In this document: positions 15,812 through 24,498 of the stretch, piece by piece
Position numbering within the stretch: the first letter of the stretch is position 1
Layout of the letters: each line of letters starts with the position of its first letter
NCBI GenBank assembly: GCA_018223415.1
Contig: JAGTTQ010000001.1
Coordinates: 879,464-943,463 of the forward strand
Direction of reading: 5' to 3'
Origin: Eubacteriaceae bacterium Marseille-Q4139
Lineage (GTDB): Bacteria; Bacillota; Clostridia; Lachnospirales; Lachnospiraceae
Length of the DNA stretch: 64,000 bases
The notes under the pieces: generated by a model
What the model was told of the DNA's origin: nothing
The model's database searches: none
The model's input: only the letters and a program-made list of their open reading frames with translations
Program-made: the position numbers and the translations under genes

Positions 15812-15880
15812 ATTGTTTTAAAATTTTTTCTTGAGTTGAGAGGAAGACCTATTTCTCTAATACAGACCTCAGCCATGCGT

Positions 15881-16177
15881 CTACTCCCCTTTGGGGAACT
15901 GCAAACCAGCCAGATACACCGTATTTCTTGCATTTCCTTTCTTCGACAGAATATTTTTCTTTACAAGATTTCCCAGCAGTCCTCTTGCACGCCTTTCTTT
16001 TACATTCAGCAAATCCGCAATTACGGAAGTCGTACATTGACTATTTTTCTGAATATAATTTACAATCATCTGCTCTTGATCCGGCAATACAGGAATGCCG
16101 GATCGTGCCGGATTGCCGGATTGTGCCGGATTAGATGTGCCGTTCAGGTTCTTCTGTGTGTGATTCTCCTCTCTCAC
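15881..16177 (-). CDS. Small winged-helix DNA-binding protein (98 aa)
   Basis: The C-terminal two thirds (about residues 33-90) form a winged-helix pattern: EQMIVNYIQKNSQCTTSVIADLLNV, a recognition helix around KERRARGLLGNLVKKN, and a wing SKKGNARNTVYLAG. The N-terminal 30 residues are Asn/Ser/Pro-rich with a short repeat (NPAQSGNPARSG). It starts with GTG inside the stop codon of the upstream XRE gene (GTGA overlap), so the two are translationally coupled. Similar domains occur at the ends of AlbA/RecG-like regulators, but no such partner domain is present. Function unknown beyond DNA binding. Confidence 0.68.
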   Translation of the reverse strand: MREENHTQKNLNGTSNPAQSGNPARSGIPVLPDQEQMIVNYIQKNSQCTTSVIADLLNVKERRARGLLGNLVKKNILSKKGNARNTVYLAGLQFPKGE

Positions 16178-16494
16178 TTCCCCTCCCTCTCCAACCGCCT
16201 GATAATATTCAAAATCAACAGCAGATCATCATCATCCAGCTTCGACAGCTCATTGATCGTCGTCTCCAGTAACGCCGAGTTGTTGGACGACGTATCAAAA
16301 AACTGTGCAGGCGTTAGATTGAAGTAATCGCAGATCTGCAAAAATTCCACCATCGGCGGCAGCGACCGCCCGGAAGAAATGTTGTAAATATAGCTCCTGC
16401 TGTGCCCCAAATCATAGCTCATCTGATACTCCGACACCCCTTTTTCCAACCGTAACTGAGTTATACGTTCTTTTATAAAATTTGGATCAAACAT
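16174..16494 (-). CDS. XRE-family transcriptional regulator
   Basis: The 106-residue protein has an N-terminal helix-turn-helix of the Cro/C1 type (about residues 6-62: IKERITQLRLEKGVSEYQMSYDLGHSRSYIYNIS, then LPPMVEFLQICDYFNLTPAQFF) and a short acidic Leu-rich tail that may be a dimer helix. Start at 16494 follows TTGGAGGTAATAGCT; the longer frame begins in promoter sequence. It is coupled to a small winged-helix gene by a 4-bp overlap and is divergent from the envelope operon at 16924. A perfect palindrome lies in the shared promoter gap, which suggests autoregulation and control of that operon. Confidence 0.85.
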   Translation of the reverse strand: MFDPNFIKERITQLRLEKGVSEYQMSYDLGHSRSYIYNISSGRSLPPMVEFLQICDYFNLTPAQFFDTSSNNSALLETTINELSKLDDDDLLLILNIIRRLEREGK

Positions 16495-16539
16495 AGCTAT
16501 TACCTCCAATCTAAGATTAAAGGAACTGTATTGCCATGT

Positions 16540-16594
16540 AGTCCAAAAATATACGCTATATTTTCTTGAACAGTCCAAAATTATGTGTTAAAAT
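16540..16594 (+). promoter_or_regulatory. Promoter of the envelope operon with palindromic operator
   Basis: TTGAAC (16566-16571), 17-bp spacer, TAAAAT (16589-16594). Immediately upstream is a perfect 8-bp-arm palindrome, AAAATATA cgc TATATTTT (16546-16564). The 9-mer AGTCCAAAA occurs on both sides at 16540 and 16572, 32 bp apart (three turns). It sits between the XRE gene and the lipoprotein genes. Confidence 0.6.
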
Positions 16595-16670
16595 CCAACC
16601 ATATAAGTTTGTATGGCCGTATTTAGTACAAGCAAATACGTCTATCAAGGTCTTGGAAAGGGGGATTTCT

Positions 16671-16904
16671 ATGAAAAGGCAAACACAGTTTTACAGAGTG
16701 AGGGGGCGCCCACTGAAAGCACCGGAAAACTTGCCGGGCCATGGGAAAAACCTCTCGGTTCTCCCGGGAGTCCCAGGTACCGCCGTCTGCCCCCCCCCAC
16801 GCAAAACTGCGCCTGAGCAGGACAGACGCGAACCGAAGTCCGCCGTTTCGGCAAAGGCCGCCCAAACGGCGCATTCACGAACATCTTCAATCATGAAGCA
16901 GTAA
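16671..16904 (+). CDS. Possible small basic Pro-rich ORF (77 aa), doubtful
   Basis: An open frame begins MKRQTQFYRVRGRPLKAPEN after AAAGGGGGATTTCT, a passable ribosome site, and ends 19 bp before the first lipoprotein gene. Composition is rich in Arg, Lys and Pro with no recognised domain. It runs through a C9 tract at 16790-16798, where a slip would change the frame. It may be a real leader or upstream peptide of the operon, or merely untranslated leader. I give it low weight. Confidence 0.25.
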   Translation: MKRQTQFYRVRGRPLKAPENLPGHGKNLSVLPGVPGTAVCPPPRKTAPEQDRREPKSAVSAKAAQTAHSRTSSIMKQ

Positions 16905-16923
16905 AAAAGCAGGAGGATCCAAC

Positions 16924-18447
16924 ATGAAAAAAGGGTTATGTACACTATTATTGTGCGGCATGCTGATTTCGCTGGCCGGCTGCGGCGGGGACAGTACGCC
17001 TGCCTCAGAAACAAGCCAGACAAGCGGCGCATCGTCCGAAAAAAAGGCGGAAACCAAGGCGGCCGTTAAGAAAAAAGACGGCGTGGTGCAGATCGAGACG
17101 CCCAAAGACATGGCAGAATTCGCCGAGCGGGTAAACGCCGGGGAAACGGAACTGAAGGCCGTACTGGAAAACGATATCGACTTAAGCAGTATCTGCGGCG
17201 CTTCCACAGGAAGTTTTGATCCGATTAAAAGTTTTGCCGGCGAATTTGACGGAAACGGCCATGTGATTGAAAACTTATACTGCGTACAGGAGAAAACCGC
17301 CACGCTTTTTTCCGAGTTAGGGGGTACCGTAAAAAATCTCCGTCTGGAAAACGTCGTGATGGAGTCAGAAGAAGGCAGTGCGGCCGGAATTGCCACAGGC
17401 CTTCACGGACGGGTTGAAAACTGCTCTGTGAGCGGCAGCGTCAAGGCTTATAAGTATGCTGGCGGCATTGTCCTTGACATGTACAGAGAAAGCGCAGTAT
17501 CGGACTGCGTCAATGAAGCCGAAGTGACCGGCGGATATTTCAACAGCGATAAACTCCGCCTGGACGGCGCCGCCGCCGGGATTGCCGCCTGGCCGAGAGA
17601 AGGCGGTACGATCACCGGCTGTACAAACCGCGGAGCCATCATCGGAAACGGAAACATGGCGGCAGGCATCGCCGGACACTGCGAGAACGGCTTTATTCTC
17701 ATCGAAAACTGCGTCAATGAAGGCAGTATTCAGGGAATCAACGGCGTGGCGGAGCTCGGAAGCCAGGGCCGGAATGAAAACTACACCGGCGGCATTGCAG
17801 GCTATGCCGGAGAAAATACGGCCATCACAAAATGCGTCAATAACGGAAGCGTCTCTGGAACCGGCCACTTCACTGGCGGCATCGCCGGCGCCTCCGGAAA
17901 CTTCATCATCAACTGTGCAAACCACGGCAATCTGGAAGCAGCCGAAGGCGGATATGTCTACGGAATCACGGCCCTGGCCGTAAACGGGTTAGTCAACTGC
18001 TACAACACCGGCGACATCACCTGCGACGGACATGGCTTCGGCATCGGCACCTCCTCCAGCGCGGTGACGATCAACCTCTATAATTACGGAACCATCACCT
18101 GTACGGCGACAGACGGAACCCTGACCGATGCCTTTGGCTGGACGTCCGGCGGCTCCACTGGCCTTTACAATAACTATGCCAGAGAAAACTGCATCGTCGT
18201 GCCCGACGGCTGGGAGGATCCCCTCGGCATCCAGGATCCGAACGGCGTGCCGGATTCGCAGTTTACCGACGGCACCATCCTGGCTGCTCTTAACGATACG
18301 GCCGCATATTTAAACGGTGATAGTACCATCGAGATCAACGGCTTGCGGGAAAGTGCCAAGAAGATCACGGACTACGAAAAATGTGACACAACTTTAAGCT
18401 CCTGGAAAGCCGGAGACAACGGTCTTCCATGCTTTGACTGGGAATAA
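16924..18447 (+). CDS. Surface lipoprotein with GLUG-type repeats
   Basis: Secreted lipoprotein of 507 residues. The signal peptide ends in the lipobox LAGC with Cys20, followed by a Ser/Thr/Ala/Lys-rich tether (about 21-52). The body is a repetitive beta-helix-like domain with recurring units such as GGIAGYAGENTAITKCVNNGSVSG and (A/G)GIAGHCENGFILIENCVNEGSI, spaced about 30-45 residues apart (roughly 110-400). This GLUG pattern is found in bacterial surface and adhesin proteins. Regular Cys in the ENC/KCV positions is notable. First gene of a five-gene operon; a GGAGGATCC box precedes the ATG. Role unknown; adhesion or polymer binding is only a guess. Confidence 0.8.
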   Translation: MKKGLCTLLLCGMLISLAGCGGDSTPASETSQTSGASSEKKAETKAAVKKKDGVVQIETPKDMAEFAERVNAGETELKAVLENDIDLSSICGASTGSFDPIKSFAGEFDGNGHVIENLYCVQEKTATLFSELGGTVKNLRLENVVMESEEGSAAGIATGLHGRVENCSVSGSVKAYKYAGGIVLDMYRESAVSDCVNEAEVTGGYFNSDKLRLDGAAAGIAAWPREGGTITGCTNRGAIIGNGNMAAGIAGHCENGFILIENCVNEGSIQGINGVAELGSQGRNENYTGGIAGYAGENTAITKCVNNGSVSGTGHFTGGIAGASGNFIINCANHGNLEAAEGGYVYGITALAVNGLVNCYNTGDITCDGHGFGIGTSSSAVTINLYNYGTITCTATDGTLTDAFGWTSGGSTGLYNNYARENCIVVPDGWEDPLGIQDPNGVPDSQFTDGTILAALNDTAAYLNGDSTIEINGLRESAKKITDYEKCDTTLSSWKAGDNGLPCFDWE

Positions 18448-18465
18448 GGGAGGGAACATTTTAAC

Positions 18466-19923
18466 ATGAAAAAGACTGTTCACGCCAGACATGCAGCCGT
18501 AAGAATGGGGGCCACGGCACTCGTGCTTGCAATGCTCCTGGGGCTTACGGCCTGCGGCAAAAGCGAAAGTGATTCCCAGCCGGCAAAGACAAACAATTCG
18601 GAAGCAGAAAGCGGCAATGACAAGACCGCCGATGCTGCCGCGGAGCCAGAGGAAACGGTATTTGCGGACGGCAAACTCTATACGGATGAATACGACCCGG
18701 ACGCTTTGTTTCGCTTCGGCATGGTTCCCGCCAAGAGCGACAATGGAAAGCACGGATACATTAACATGAACGGCGACTGGGTCATCGAGCCTCAGTACGA
18801 AGATACCTATCCCTTTTTCCACAATGGGCTGGCAATGGTTGCCGTAAGAAAAAGGGTCTATAAGCTGATCAACCGCGACGGAGAGTTTGTTTCAGACATT
18901 GAAATCTGCCAGGAATCTCTCCCGGAAGACTTTTCAAGTACCGGCGTCAGAAAAGTCGATATTAAAGGGGAAGACGGCATTTATCGGGCTGTGATTTCAT
19001 GGGAAAACGACCAGCTTACCGTAACGCCGTGGGAGTCCGAGGAAACCACACTGGGTGATTTTACGGATTCCGGCCACGCCCTGGTGATAAGCAAAACAGG
19101 AAACAGCTTTGGATCCGATTTTGGCATTGTAGACAGCAGTCTGAATTACACCATGGAATACCAGAGCCGTTTTAAGGTGGACAGCGAGATTTTCGGGCCG
19201 GAAGATCACCTGGTAGTCTACGATACGGAAACGCTGGAACGCTGTATCATCGATATGCAGGGGAACGTGCTGTATCATCTGGAGGGCGTAAGAAAAACTC
19301 CGTATTTTTCAGAGGACTGCCTTGCAAATGTCAATGGCATTGGAATTATTGATGAAACCGGAAACGTCATCCTTGCGGAAGAGGAATTTTTTACGCCTAC
19401 CGGCAAAAATTCCGTCCCCGACGTGGAGGCTACCTTCCGCGATTCCGACTGGATTGCCTTTGCCTTCGGCAGAAATCACAATTACGGTTATCCGGAGCGG
19501 ATGGAATACTGGAATAAACAGGGCGAGCATGTGATGACCTGTATAAGAGGGCGGGCGATGAAAAACGGGCTGGCCGCCGTTTGCCTCGAGGTAGCGGCTG
19601 GTTCCGCAAAGGAAGGCGAGCTTTTCCTTGACGAAACCGGGAGTACCTGCCTGTCCGGAACCGAGGACGGCAAAGCCTGGGTCGTCATGAACGATAACCT
19701 GGAGATTCAGTATTTCCTTGAGGAAAAAGGATTTGACAAGCTGGACACTGCCTATTACAGCGATGGCTATGCCGTGGCTGTGGTGGAAGACAGAAAAGCA
19801 GATACCGAATATGACTATATTGTAGACAGCCAGGGAAATCGCCTGTTTGAGCGCGATAAGAATCCGGAACTGCCGGTAAAATCCATTCTCACCCATGACA
19901 GCCAGCTTACAGACCACTGGTAA
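18466..19923 (+). CDS. Lipoprotein with WG-type repeats
   Basis: Lipoprotein of 485 residues with an unusually long N-region, lipobox LTAC (Cys30) and an Asn/Ser/Glu/Ala linker. Residues about 80-190 show WG (KWG-type) beta repeats: GKHGYINMNGDWVIEPQYED, then LINRDGEFVSD; further weak copies appear as GIVDSSLNY, GIIDETGNVIL and YDYIVDSQGNRLFE. WG repeats form beta-sheet or propeller-like binding surfaces of unknown ligand in many Firmicute proteins. It follows the GLUG lipoprotein by 18 bp with GGGAGGG as the ribosome site, so they are co-expressed. No enzyme motif seen. Confidence 0.78.
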   Translation: MKKTVHARHAAVRMGATALVLAMLLGLTACGKSESDSQPAKTNNSEAESGNDKTADAAAEPEETVFADGKLYTDEYDPDALFRFGMVPAKSDNGKHGYINMNGDWVIEPQYEDTYPFFHNGLAMVAVRKRVYKLINRDGEFVSDIEICQESLPEDFSSTGVRKVDIKGEDGIYRAVISWENDQLTVTPWESEETTLGDFTDSGHALVISKTGNSFGSDFGIVDSSLNYTMEYQSRFKVDSEIFGPEDHLVVYDTETLERCIIDMQGNVLYHLEGVRKTPYFSEDCLANVNGIGIIDETGNVILAEEEFFTPTGKNSVPDVEATFRDSDWIAFAFGRNHNYGYPERMEYWNKQGEHVMTCIRGRAMKNGLAAVCLEVAAGSAKEGELFLDETGSTCLSGTEDGKAWVVMNDNLEIQYFLEEKGFDKLDTAYYSDGYAVAVVEDRKADTEYDYIVDSQGNRLFERDKNPELPVKSILTHDSQLTDHW

Positions 19924-20051
19924 AACCAAAATCTCCGCCTGGACGGGGGGATTCTCCCCGTCCGGGAGAACATTTGACGCAGAGCTTTAAGCTCCCGGAG
20001 AGCCGCCACAGACGGCCTTCCATACTTTGACTGAAAAAGGAGAAAAAACAA

Positions 20052-20465
20052 ATGTTGGATAAAGTAAAACTTTCGTTCGCACGCATAACCGTTAAAATTG
20101 CCCTCGCCGCTCTCGTTCTTGCTTTCATAAGCCAGTACCTTCCCTGGCTTACGGAAAAAAGCCACAGCCAGACGTTAGCGGAGGCGTTCGCAGAAAAACC
20201 AAGCTACTTCGTCGGCTTCCCCCAGATGCTCATCGGGGGCATTTTGTGGATTGCCGTGTGCTTTCTCTTAAACCATCCGAAGCTGAGCTTAATCGGGAAT
20301 CTCCCGCTGCTTCTCGTATGGCTCGTGCTTCTCATGGTCGCTTCTGACTACGGCCTGGATCTTGGCATCGGATTTTTCCTTTATATTATTGCGCTCGTTG
20401 TCTGCGTCGCCATGGCGTTTGCCACGAAGAAAATAAAAAAGGGAAAGGAGCCAAAAAACGCATGA
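20052..20465 (+). CDS. Small membrane protein with four predicted segments
   Basis: The 137-residue protein has four hydrophobic stretches (about 13-30, 58-74, 80-97 and 104-123) and a basic tail (KKIKKGKEPKNA), so the C-terminus is probably cytoplasmic. No family was recognised. Its stop overlaps the next start by 4 bp (ATGA), tying it to the following lipoprotein gene. A 128-bp gap separates it from the WG-repeat gene; its last bases resemble the end of the GLUG gene (an ACGG-CTTCCAT-CTTTGACTG stretch near 20010-20033), a hint of an old duplication. Confidence 0.7.
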   Translation: MLDKVKLSFARITVKIALAALVLAFISQYLPWLTEKSHSQTLAEAFAEKPSYFVGFPQMLIGGILWIAVCFLLNHPKLSLIGNLPLLLVWLVLLMVASDYGLDLGIGFFLYIIALVVCVAMAFATKKIKKGKEPKNA

Positions 20466-22123
20466 AAAAAAGGATAAAACTGATTCTTCCCATGACGCTG
20501 GCCTTCTTTCTTGCCGCCTGCGGCGGGAGTGCCGAAACGGCTGAAACAAAGGCGGCGGACAGCCAGAAAACCGAAAAGGCAGCCGTAGAAACCACCGCGA
20601 GCGAGCCCGAAGAGGACGTTTCCTACCCCGATCTGGATACGCCTTTTAACACCTATATGGAAGCCCGCTTCTCGGAGGATGGGAAAACCGCCTATCTTCC
20701 GCTTGATAACGGCGAATGCCTCCAGATTGAGGAATCCGAACCAATCACCTTTGCCGTCGCCACGCCAGACAGGAAGCACGTCATCGTGCTGTTAAGCAGC
20801 GATGAGCTCTACGAGACGGATATCCGGCTGAAGAAGAAAAAGGTCATAAGCGACAACTGTTCTTCCAGCCGCGTGTACCCCTCCAACGAAGGAATGTGCT
20901 TTCAGGCCACTGTCGATAAAGAGCCGCATCTGATGCGCTACACCTTTGAAGACGAAAACCTTGTGGATCTGGGCGCCTGCTCCGTCTATGGAATGTCCGG
21001 CGGCGGGATGGCTGCCGTCGCCGTAAGCGACGGCGATCTGTGCCTGCTCCCGGCCGATTCCGATGAGCTGATCCGTTATCCCGGCCTGGGAGTCGATAAT
21101 ATGAAAATCAAAGCCCTGCCAGACGACGGAAGCACGGTCATCTGGACAGAAACCACCGATAAGTCCCTGACCGAAAAGCTCTATACCCTCGGCGCAGACG
21201 GGACGGCACAGCTTCTCGGCGACATCACCGTCCGCGGCCTCGTTTTTGTCAATTACAGCAAAGACAGCAAGCTGGCCCTTGTCACCTCCGAGTATGTAAG
21301 CCACCTGTATATCCGGGACACCTCCGGCCAGTGGCACCGGGTGGAACTTCCCGATGGCCTGAAAAACGAAGCCTACGTTTACGAGACCGACGCCGGACTG
21401 CTTCACCAGGTGAACGCAAACGAAATCCACTATCTTTATGTGCGGTGCGGCAACGAGCTCTGCGCGGTTTCCCCGGACGGAACCATAACGACCATACAAA
21501 AGAGCGTGCGGGATTTTGACATCATCGACGGGACGCTCTATTACAGCGATACCGGGAAAAATATCTATTCCGCCAGTTTAAACGGCGCGGAGGTATCCGA
21601 GAGCACCCTTCTTCTATCCGGCATGGACGCCTTTGCTGTCACCCAGGACGGACAGTACCTGTACGGCATGTATGTCCACGAAGACGACAACAAGGTGCGG
21701 AGCCTGTCCGTCTATCCGCTCCATGAGGAAAACGCCGCAGAAATCATGCTGGACGAAAACATTTATGCAGACTCCCATGTCTATCTGTCTGCCGAAAGCG
21801 GCGCGGCCTTTTACGTAACCGGTGCCCAGAGAGTCGCCGACTCCTATTATTACGCGGGAACGCTGATGGTTTACCATCCCGAAACCGGCGAAACAAAGAC
21901 CATTGACACGGACGTCTACAAAGACACGTTCATGAACGGAAAGGACTACGTCATCGTCAGCGAGTACGCACAGAGCACGGCCGGCATAGGCAAATTCGTC
22001 TCCTTCCACGGAGACCTGATGTACCGGAAGAAACCGGCGGACAATACGGACGGAGACCGCTTCGACTGGTACTTCTATGACGGTTCTGAGCCGGTTCTGA
22101 TGGTGGCCGATCTGGATTATTAA
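20462..22123 (+). CDS. Lipoprotein, predicted beta-propeller-like
   Basis: Lipoprotein of 553 residues with lipobox LAAC (Cys20) and a Thr/Ala/Lys/Glu tether to about residue 55. The rest alternates short beta strands with turn motifs of a propeller type: SEDGKTAYLPL, TPDRKHVIVLLSSDELYETD, GTLYYSDTGKNIYSASLNGAEVS, TQDQYLYGMYV-like segments (TQDGQYLYGMYV) and HPETGETKTID. These resemble TolB/DUF5050-type repeat proteins, but no catalytic motif is seen. Probably binds a ligand or partner at the outer face of the membrane. Overlaps the upstream membrane-protein gene by 4 bp. Confidence 0.7.
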   Translation: MKKRIKLILPMTLAFFLAACGGSAETAETKAADSQKTEKAAVETTASEPEEDVSYPDLDTPFNTYMEARFSEDGKTAYLPLDNGECLQIEESEPITFAVATPDRKHVIVLLSSDELYETDIRLKKKKVISDNCSSSRVYPSNEGMCFQATVDKEPHLMRYTFEDENLVDLGACSVYGMSGGGMAAVAVSDGDLCLLPADSDELIRYPGLGVDNMKIKALPDDGSTVIWTETTDKSLTEKLYTLGADGTAQLLGDITVRGLVFVNYSKDSKLALVTSEYVSHLYIRDTSGQWHRVELPDGLKNEAYVYETDAGLLHQVNANEIHYLYVRCGNELCAVSPDGTITTIQKSVRDFDIIDGTLYYSDTGKNIYSASLNGAEVSESTLLLSGMDAFAVTQDGQYLYGMYVHEDDNKVRSLSVYPLHEENAAEIMLDENIYADSHVYLSAESGAAFYVTGAQRVADSYYYAGTLMVYHPETGETKTIDTDVYKDTFMNGKDYVIVSEYAQSTAGIGKFVSFHGDLMYRKKPADNTDGDRFDWYFYDGSEPVLMVADLDY

Positions 22124-22153
22124 AGCATCAAACACAAGAAAGGGGATCGCCCT

Positions 22154-23695
22154 ATGATTAAAATTCTCATCGTCCTGGCTATTATTGCATTCATCATTTA
22201 CAAAATAAAAGACAGCCGGGAAACAAAGGCATATCTGGAAGAAAAAGAAAGAAAATATAAGGAAGCCTGCGCGGCACGGAAGGCTGGCGGCGAGCCGTCG
22301 GTCAGCGAAGCGCTTCCTGCCGGCCTGAGCCGCTCCGAAGAGACCGTGACCGGGCCCAATGGAAAAGAATATCCCTATTCCACCGCTTATTATGACCACA
22401 TTGCACTCTATAACTATACCGACAGCAGCGAAGAACAATACGAGTATGACCCGGTTCTCTCCATACTGGCGGCCGAATATTATGTGGAAGACTTCATTAA
22501 GAGGCTGAAACAGGGCCCGGCGCTCCACGAGGTCGATATCAGAACGCGCCTGAAATGCATCTATGACCTGGGCGAAAGCTATGCCTATCCTGAGATAAAA
22601 AACAACGACTTGGTGATGGCCGAGCATTATACCGTCCGCCGTCTGAAGGACAGAAAACGTGCCCTGGAAGGAAACGGCTACTATAAAAACGCCTACGGCT
22701 TCCCGGTCGATGAGAAAAAGGCCATGGAATATTATGAGCTGCCTTACGTCCTCAGCCAGAAATTCTCCGACCAGTTAAGCGTCATGGGAAACGAAGGTAC
22801 GGCCACCATCACAAAATGCTGGCTCCAGCAGGCGATCCTTTTCTCCGCCGGGCGGGACGCCGAGCAGGCGAAGAAGCTGTTCTCCCAGGCCTACCAGATG
22901 GCCGTGTACCTGTCCATGGAAGATCTCATTATGGAATGCATGCGCGCCATCATAGACGGATATCCGAGAAACCCGGCCCTCTATGAAGTCTCCGCCGGCA
23001 ACATGCTTGCGGACTGGGCCTGCAATTCCGATCTGGGCCTCGCCATGTATCTGGAATACAAGCTCCATGCAGACAAGCTGGACAAAACGCGTCTGGCAGA
23101 AAGCCCTGAGGAGGTCGTAAAGCTTTCCATGGAACAGGCGAAGGAAAACCACTACGCCGCTTACCTTCTGGGACGCGCCATGTATTTCGGCTACGGCATC
23201 TCTCAGGATGAAAAGCATGGCCGCGCGCTCTTGGAAGCGGCCGCAGAGGACGGCTGCATTTCCGCCCTCTATCTTCTCACACAGCTTTCCATCGGCTACC
23301 CGGAAGATGAGAAAAAATGGAAGGCCGCGCTGGACAGAGCCGTTTCCATCGCCGCCGCCACCGGCGCGCCCATGCGGGAACTGTTAAAGCAGTCGGGCGC
23401 CTCCGTCACCGAGAAACGGTTTGCTGACTTTAAACAGCAGTTCGACAGCCAGTGGGAGAAAAAACAGCAGGAAGCCCACGCACAGGCGGCCGCCAAAGCA
23501 GAGCAGGAAGCCAGCGCAGCAAAACCAAAGTTCGCCTTCCCGAGTCAGATCTCCACGCGGGACGGCGCGATCTGGCAGCTTGATTTCGACTACGGCATTG
23601 TGGCAATCTACCGCAATATGGATACCGCAGAGACAAAAACCTTAGACCGTCTGGATATCGAACGGCTTCAGGTTTCGCCGGATGTATTTATGTAA
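22154..23695 (+). CDS. Membrane-anchored TPR/Sel1-like repeat protein
   Basis: The 513-residue protein has one N-terminal membrane segment (about 2-18, IKILIVLAIIAFIIY) and a soluble, mostly helical body. Helical pairs resembling Sel1/TPR units are visible, for example AAYLLGRAMYFGYGISQDEKHGRALLEAAAEDGCISALYLL (about 335-376), and YKNAYGFPVDEKKAMEYYELPYVL earlier. A Gln/Ala/Lys-rich region near 430-460 precedes a C-terminal beta-rich tail. Sel1-like proteins usually act as scaffolds. Last gene of the operon, 30 bp after the propeller lipoprotein and followed by a strong terminator. Confidence 0.72.
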   Translation: MIKILIVLAIIAFIIYKIKDSRETKAYLEEKERKYKEACAARKAGGEPSVSEALPAGLSRSEETVTGPNGKEYPYSTAYYDHIALYNYTDSSEEQYEYDPVLSILAAEYYVEDFIKRLKQGPALHEVDIRTRLKCIYDLGESYAYPEIKNNDLVMAEHYTVRRLKDRKRALEGNGYYKNAYGFPVDEKKAMEYYELPYVLSQKFSDQLSVMGNEGTATITKCWLQQAILFSAGRDAEQAKKLFSQAYQMAVYLSMEDLIMECMRAIIDGYPRNPALYEVSAGNMLADWACNSDLGLAMYLEYKLHADKLDKTRLAESPEEVVKLSMEQAKENHYAAYLLGRAMYFGYGISQDEKHGRALLEAAAEDGCISALYLLTQLSIGYPEDEKKWKAALDRAVSIAAATGAPMRELLKQSGASVTEKRFADFKQQFDSQWEKKQQEAHAQAAAKAEQEASAAKPKFAFPSQISTRDGAIWQLDFDYGIVAIYRNMDTAETKTLDRLDIERLQVSPDVFM

Positions 23696-23703
23696 GTTTT
23701 AAG

Positions 23704-23749
23704 AAAGCAGGGCAGATGCGTGAAAAACGGTACATCTGCCCTGCTTTTT
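23704..23749 (+). terminator. Terminator of the envelope operon
   Basis: AGCAGGGCAGATG pairs with CATCTGCCCTGCT, followed by TTTTT, immediately after the last gene. Confidence 0.9.
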
Positions 23750-23882
23750 CAAAGTTTTTGATTATCCAAAAGGAATGCCGATTGCAGGATTCTCCCTCTC
23801 CGCCGCAGTGCGCTCCTGCCCGGAGGGCTTTTTGTTTCAAAGGAAATTTCTGCTTTTATGCGTTCCTTTAACGAGGCCTTTC

Positions 23883-24395
23883 CTATGGAACAAAAATCTT
23901 CGCCATATACCATTCATCCACAAATTCCCCGTCTACACACATTGCCTCCCGCCGGACGCCCTCCGTCACGAACCCGCTCTTTTCATAGAGATGCCTGGCC
24001 GCCTGATTCGTGCATTCCACCGTCAGCTCCAGCCGGCGGATTCCGTTTTCTGCCGCCCAGGTGTCCAGCTGCTCAAAAAATGCCGTGCCAATCCCCTGCC
24101 CTCTATGGCTTTTTAAAATCCCCGTCACAACGTATGCCGTATGGGAAATCCTGCGAAACCGCCCGCGCTCTGCCCGGAGAAAGCCAACCATATTCCCATC
24201 GCAGACGGCAATTTGGAAAAAGTCTCCCCCGTTTTGGACATTTTCTTCTATGTCCCGCGAAAGCTCTGCTGCGGACGTGCACTGTTCCCGCTCTCCCGGC
24301 TCATACATCATAAAATCTGTCTCCGTATCCAGCTTCTTTAGGAACTCCCAGAGCTCCCCGGCATCCTCTTTTTTTACGTTTCTATATTCCACCAT
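23883..24395 (-). CDS. GNAT-family N-acetyltransferase
   Basis: Single-domain acetyltransferase of 170 residues. The acetyl-CoA loop is LKSHRGQGIGTAFFEQLDTWAAENG (about 96-120), followed by the ELTVECTNQAARHLYEKSGF signature of the RimI/YhhY-like group. Substrate unknown. It is monocistronic and convergent with the envelope operon; no operon partner on this strand. Confidence 0.85.
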   Translation of the reverse strand: MVEYRNVKKEDAGELWEFLKKLDTETDFMMYEPGEREQCTSAAELSRDIEENVQNGGDFFQIAVCDGNMVGFLRAERGRFRRISHTAYVVTGILKSHRGQGIGTAFFEQLDTWAAENGIRRLELTVECTNQAARHLYEKSGFVTEGVRREAMCVDGEFVDEWYMAKIFVP

Positions 24396-24498
24396 GTCTC
24401 AACCTCTTTTCAAAAATACCTCTGGCAGTTCCCGTCTTAATCATGTATGATATAGGATAGAGAAAACAATCCAAAAATTCAGACGAGGAGAACGCAAT

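Noticed and set aside
21614..22627. Long minus-strand ORF of 337 codons
   Set aside because: It is antisense to two genes of the envelope operon that have lipobox, ribosome sites and coupled starts; no family resemblance seen.
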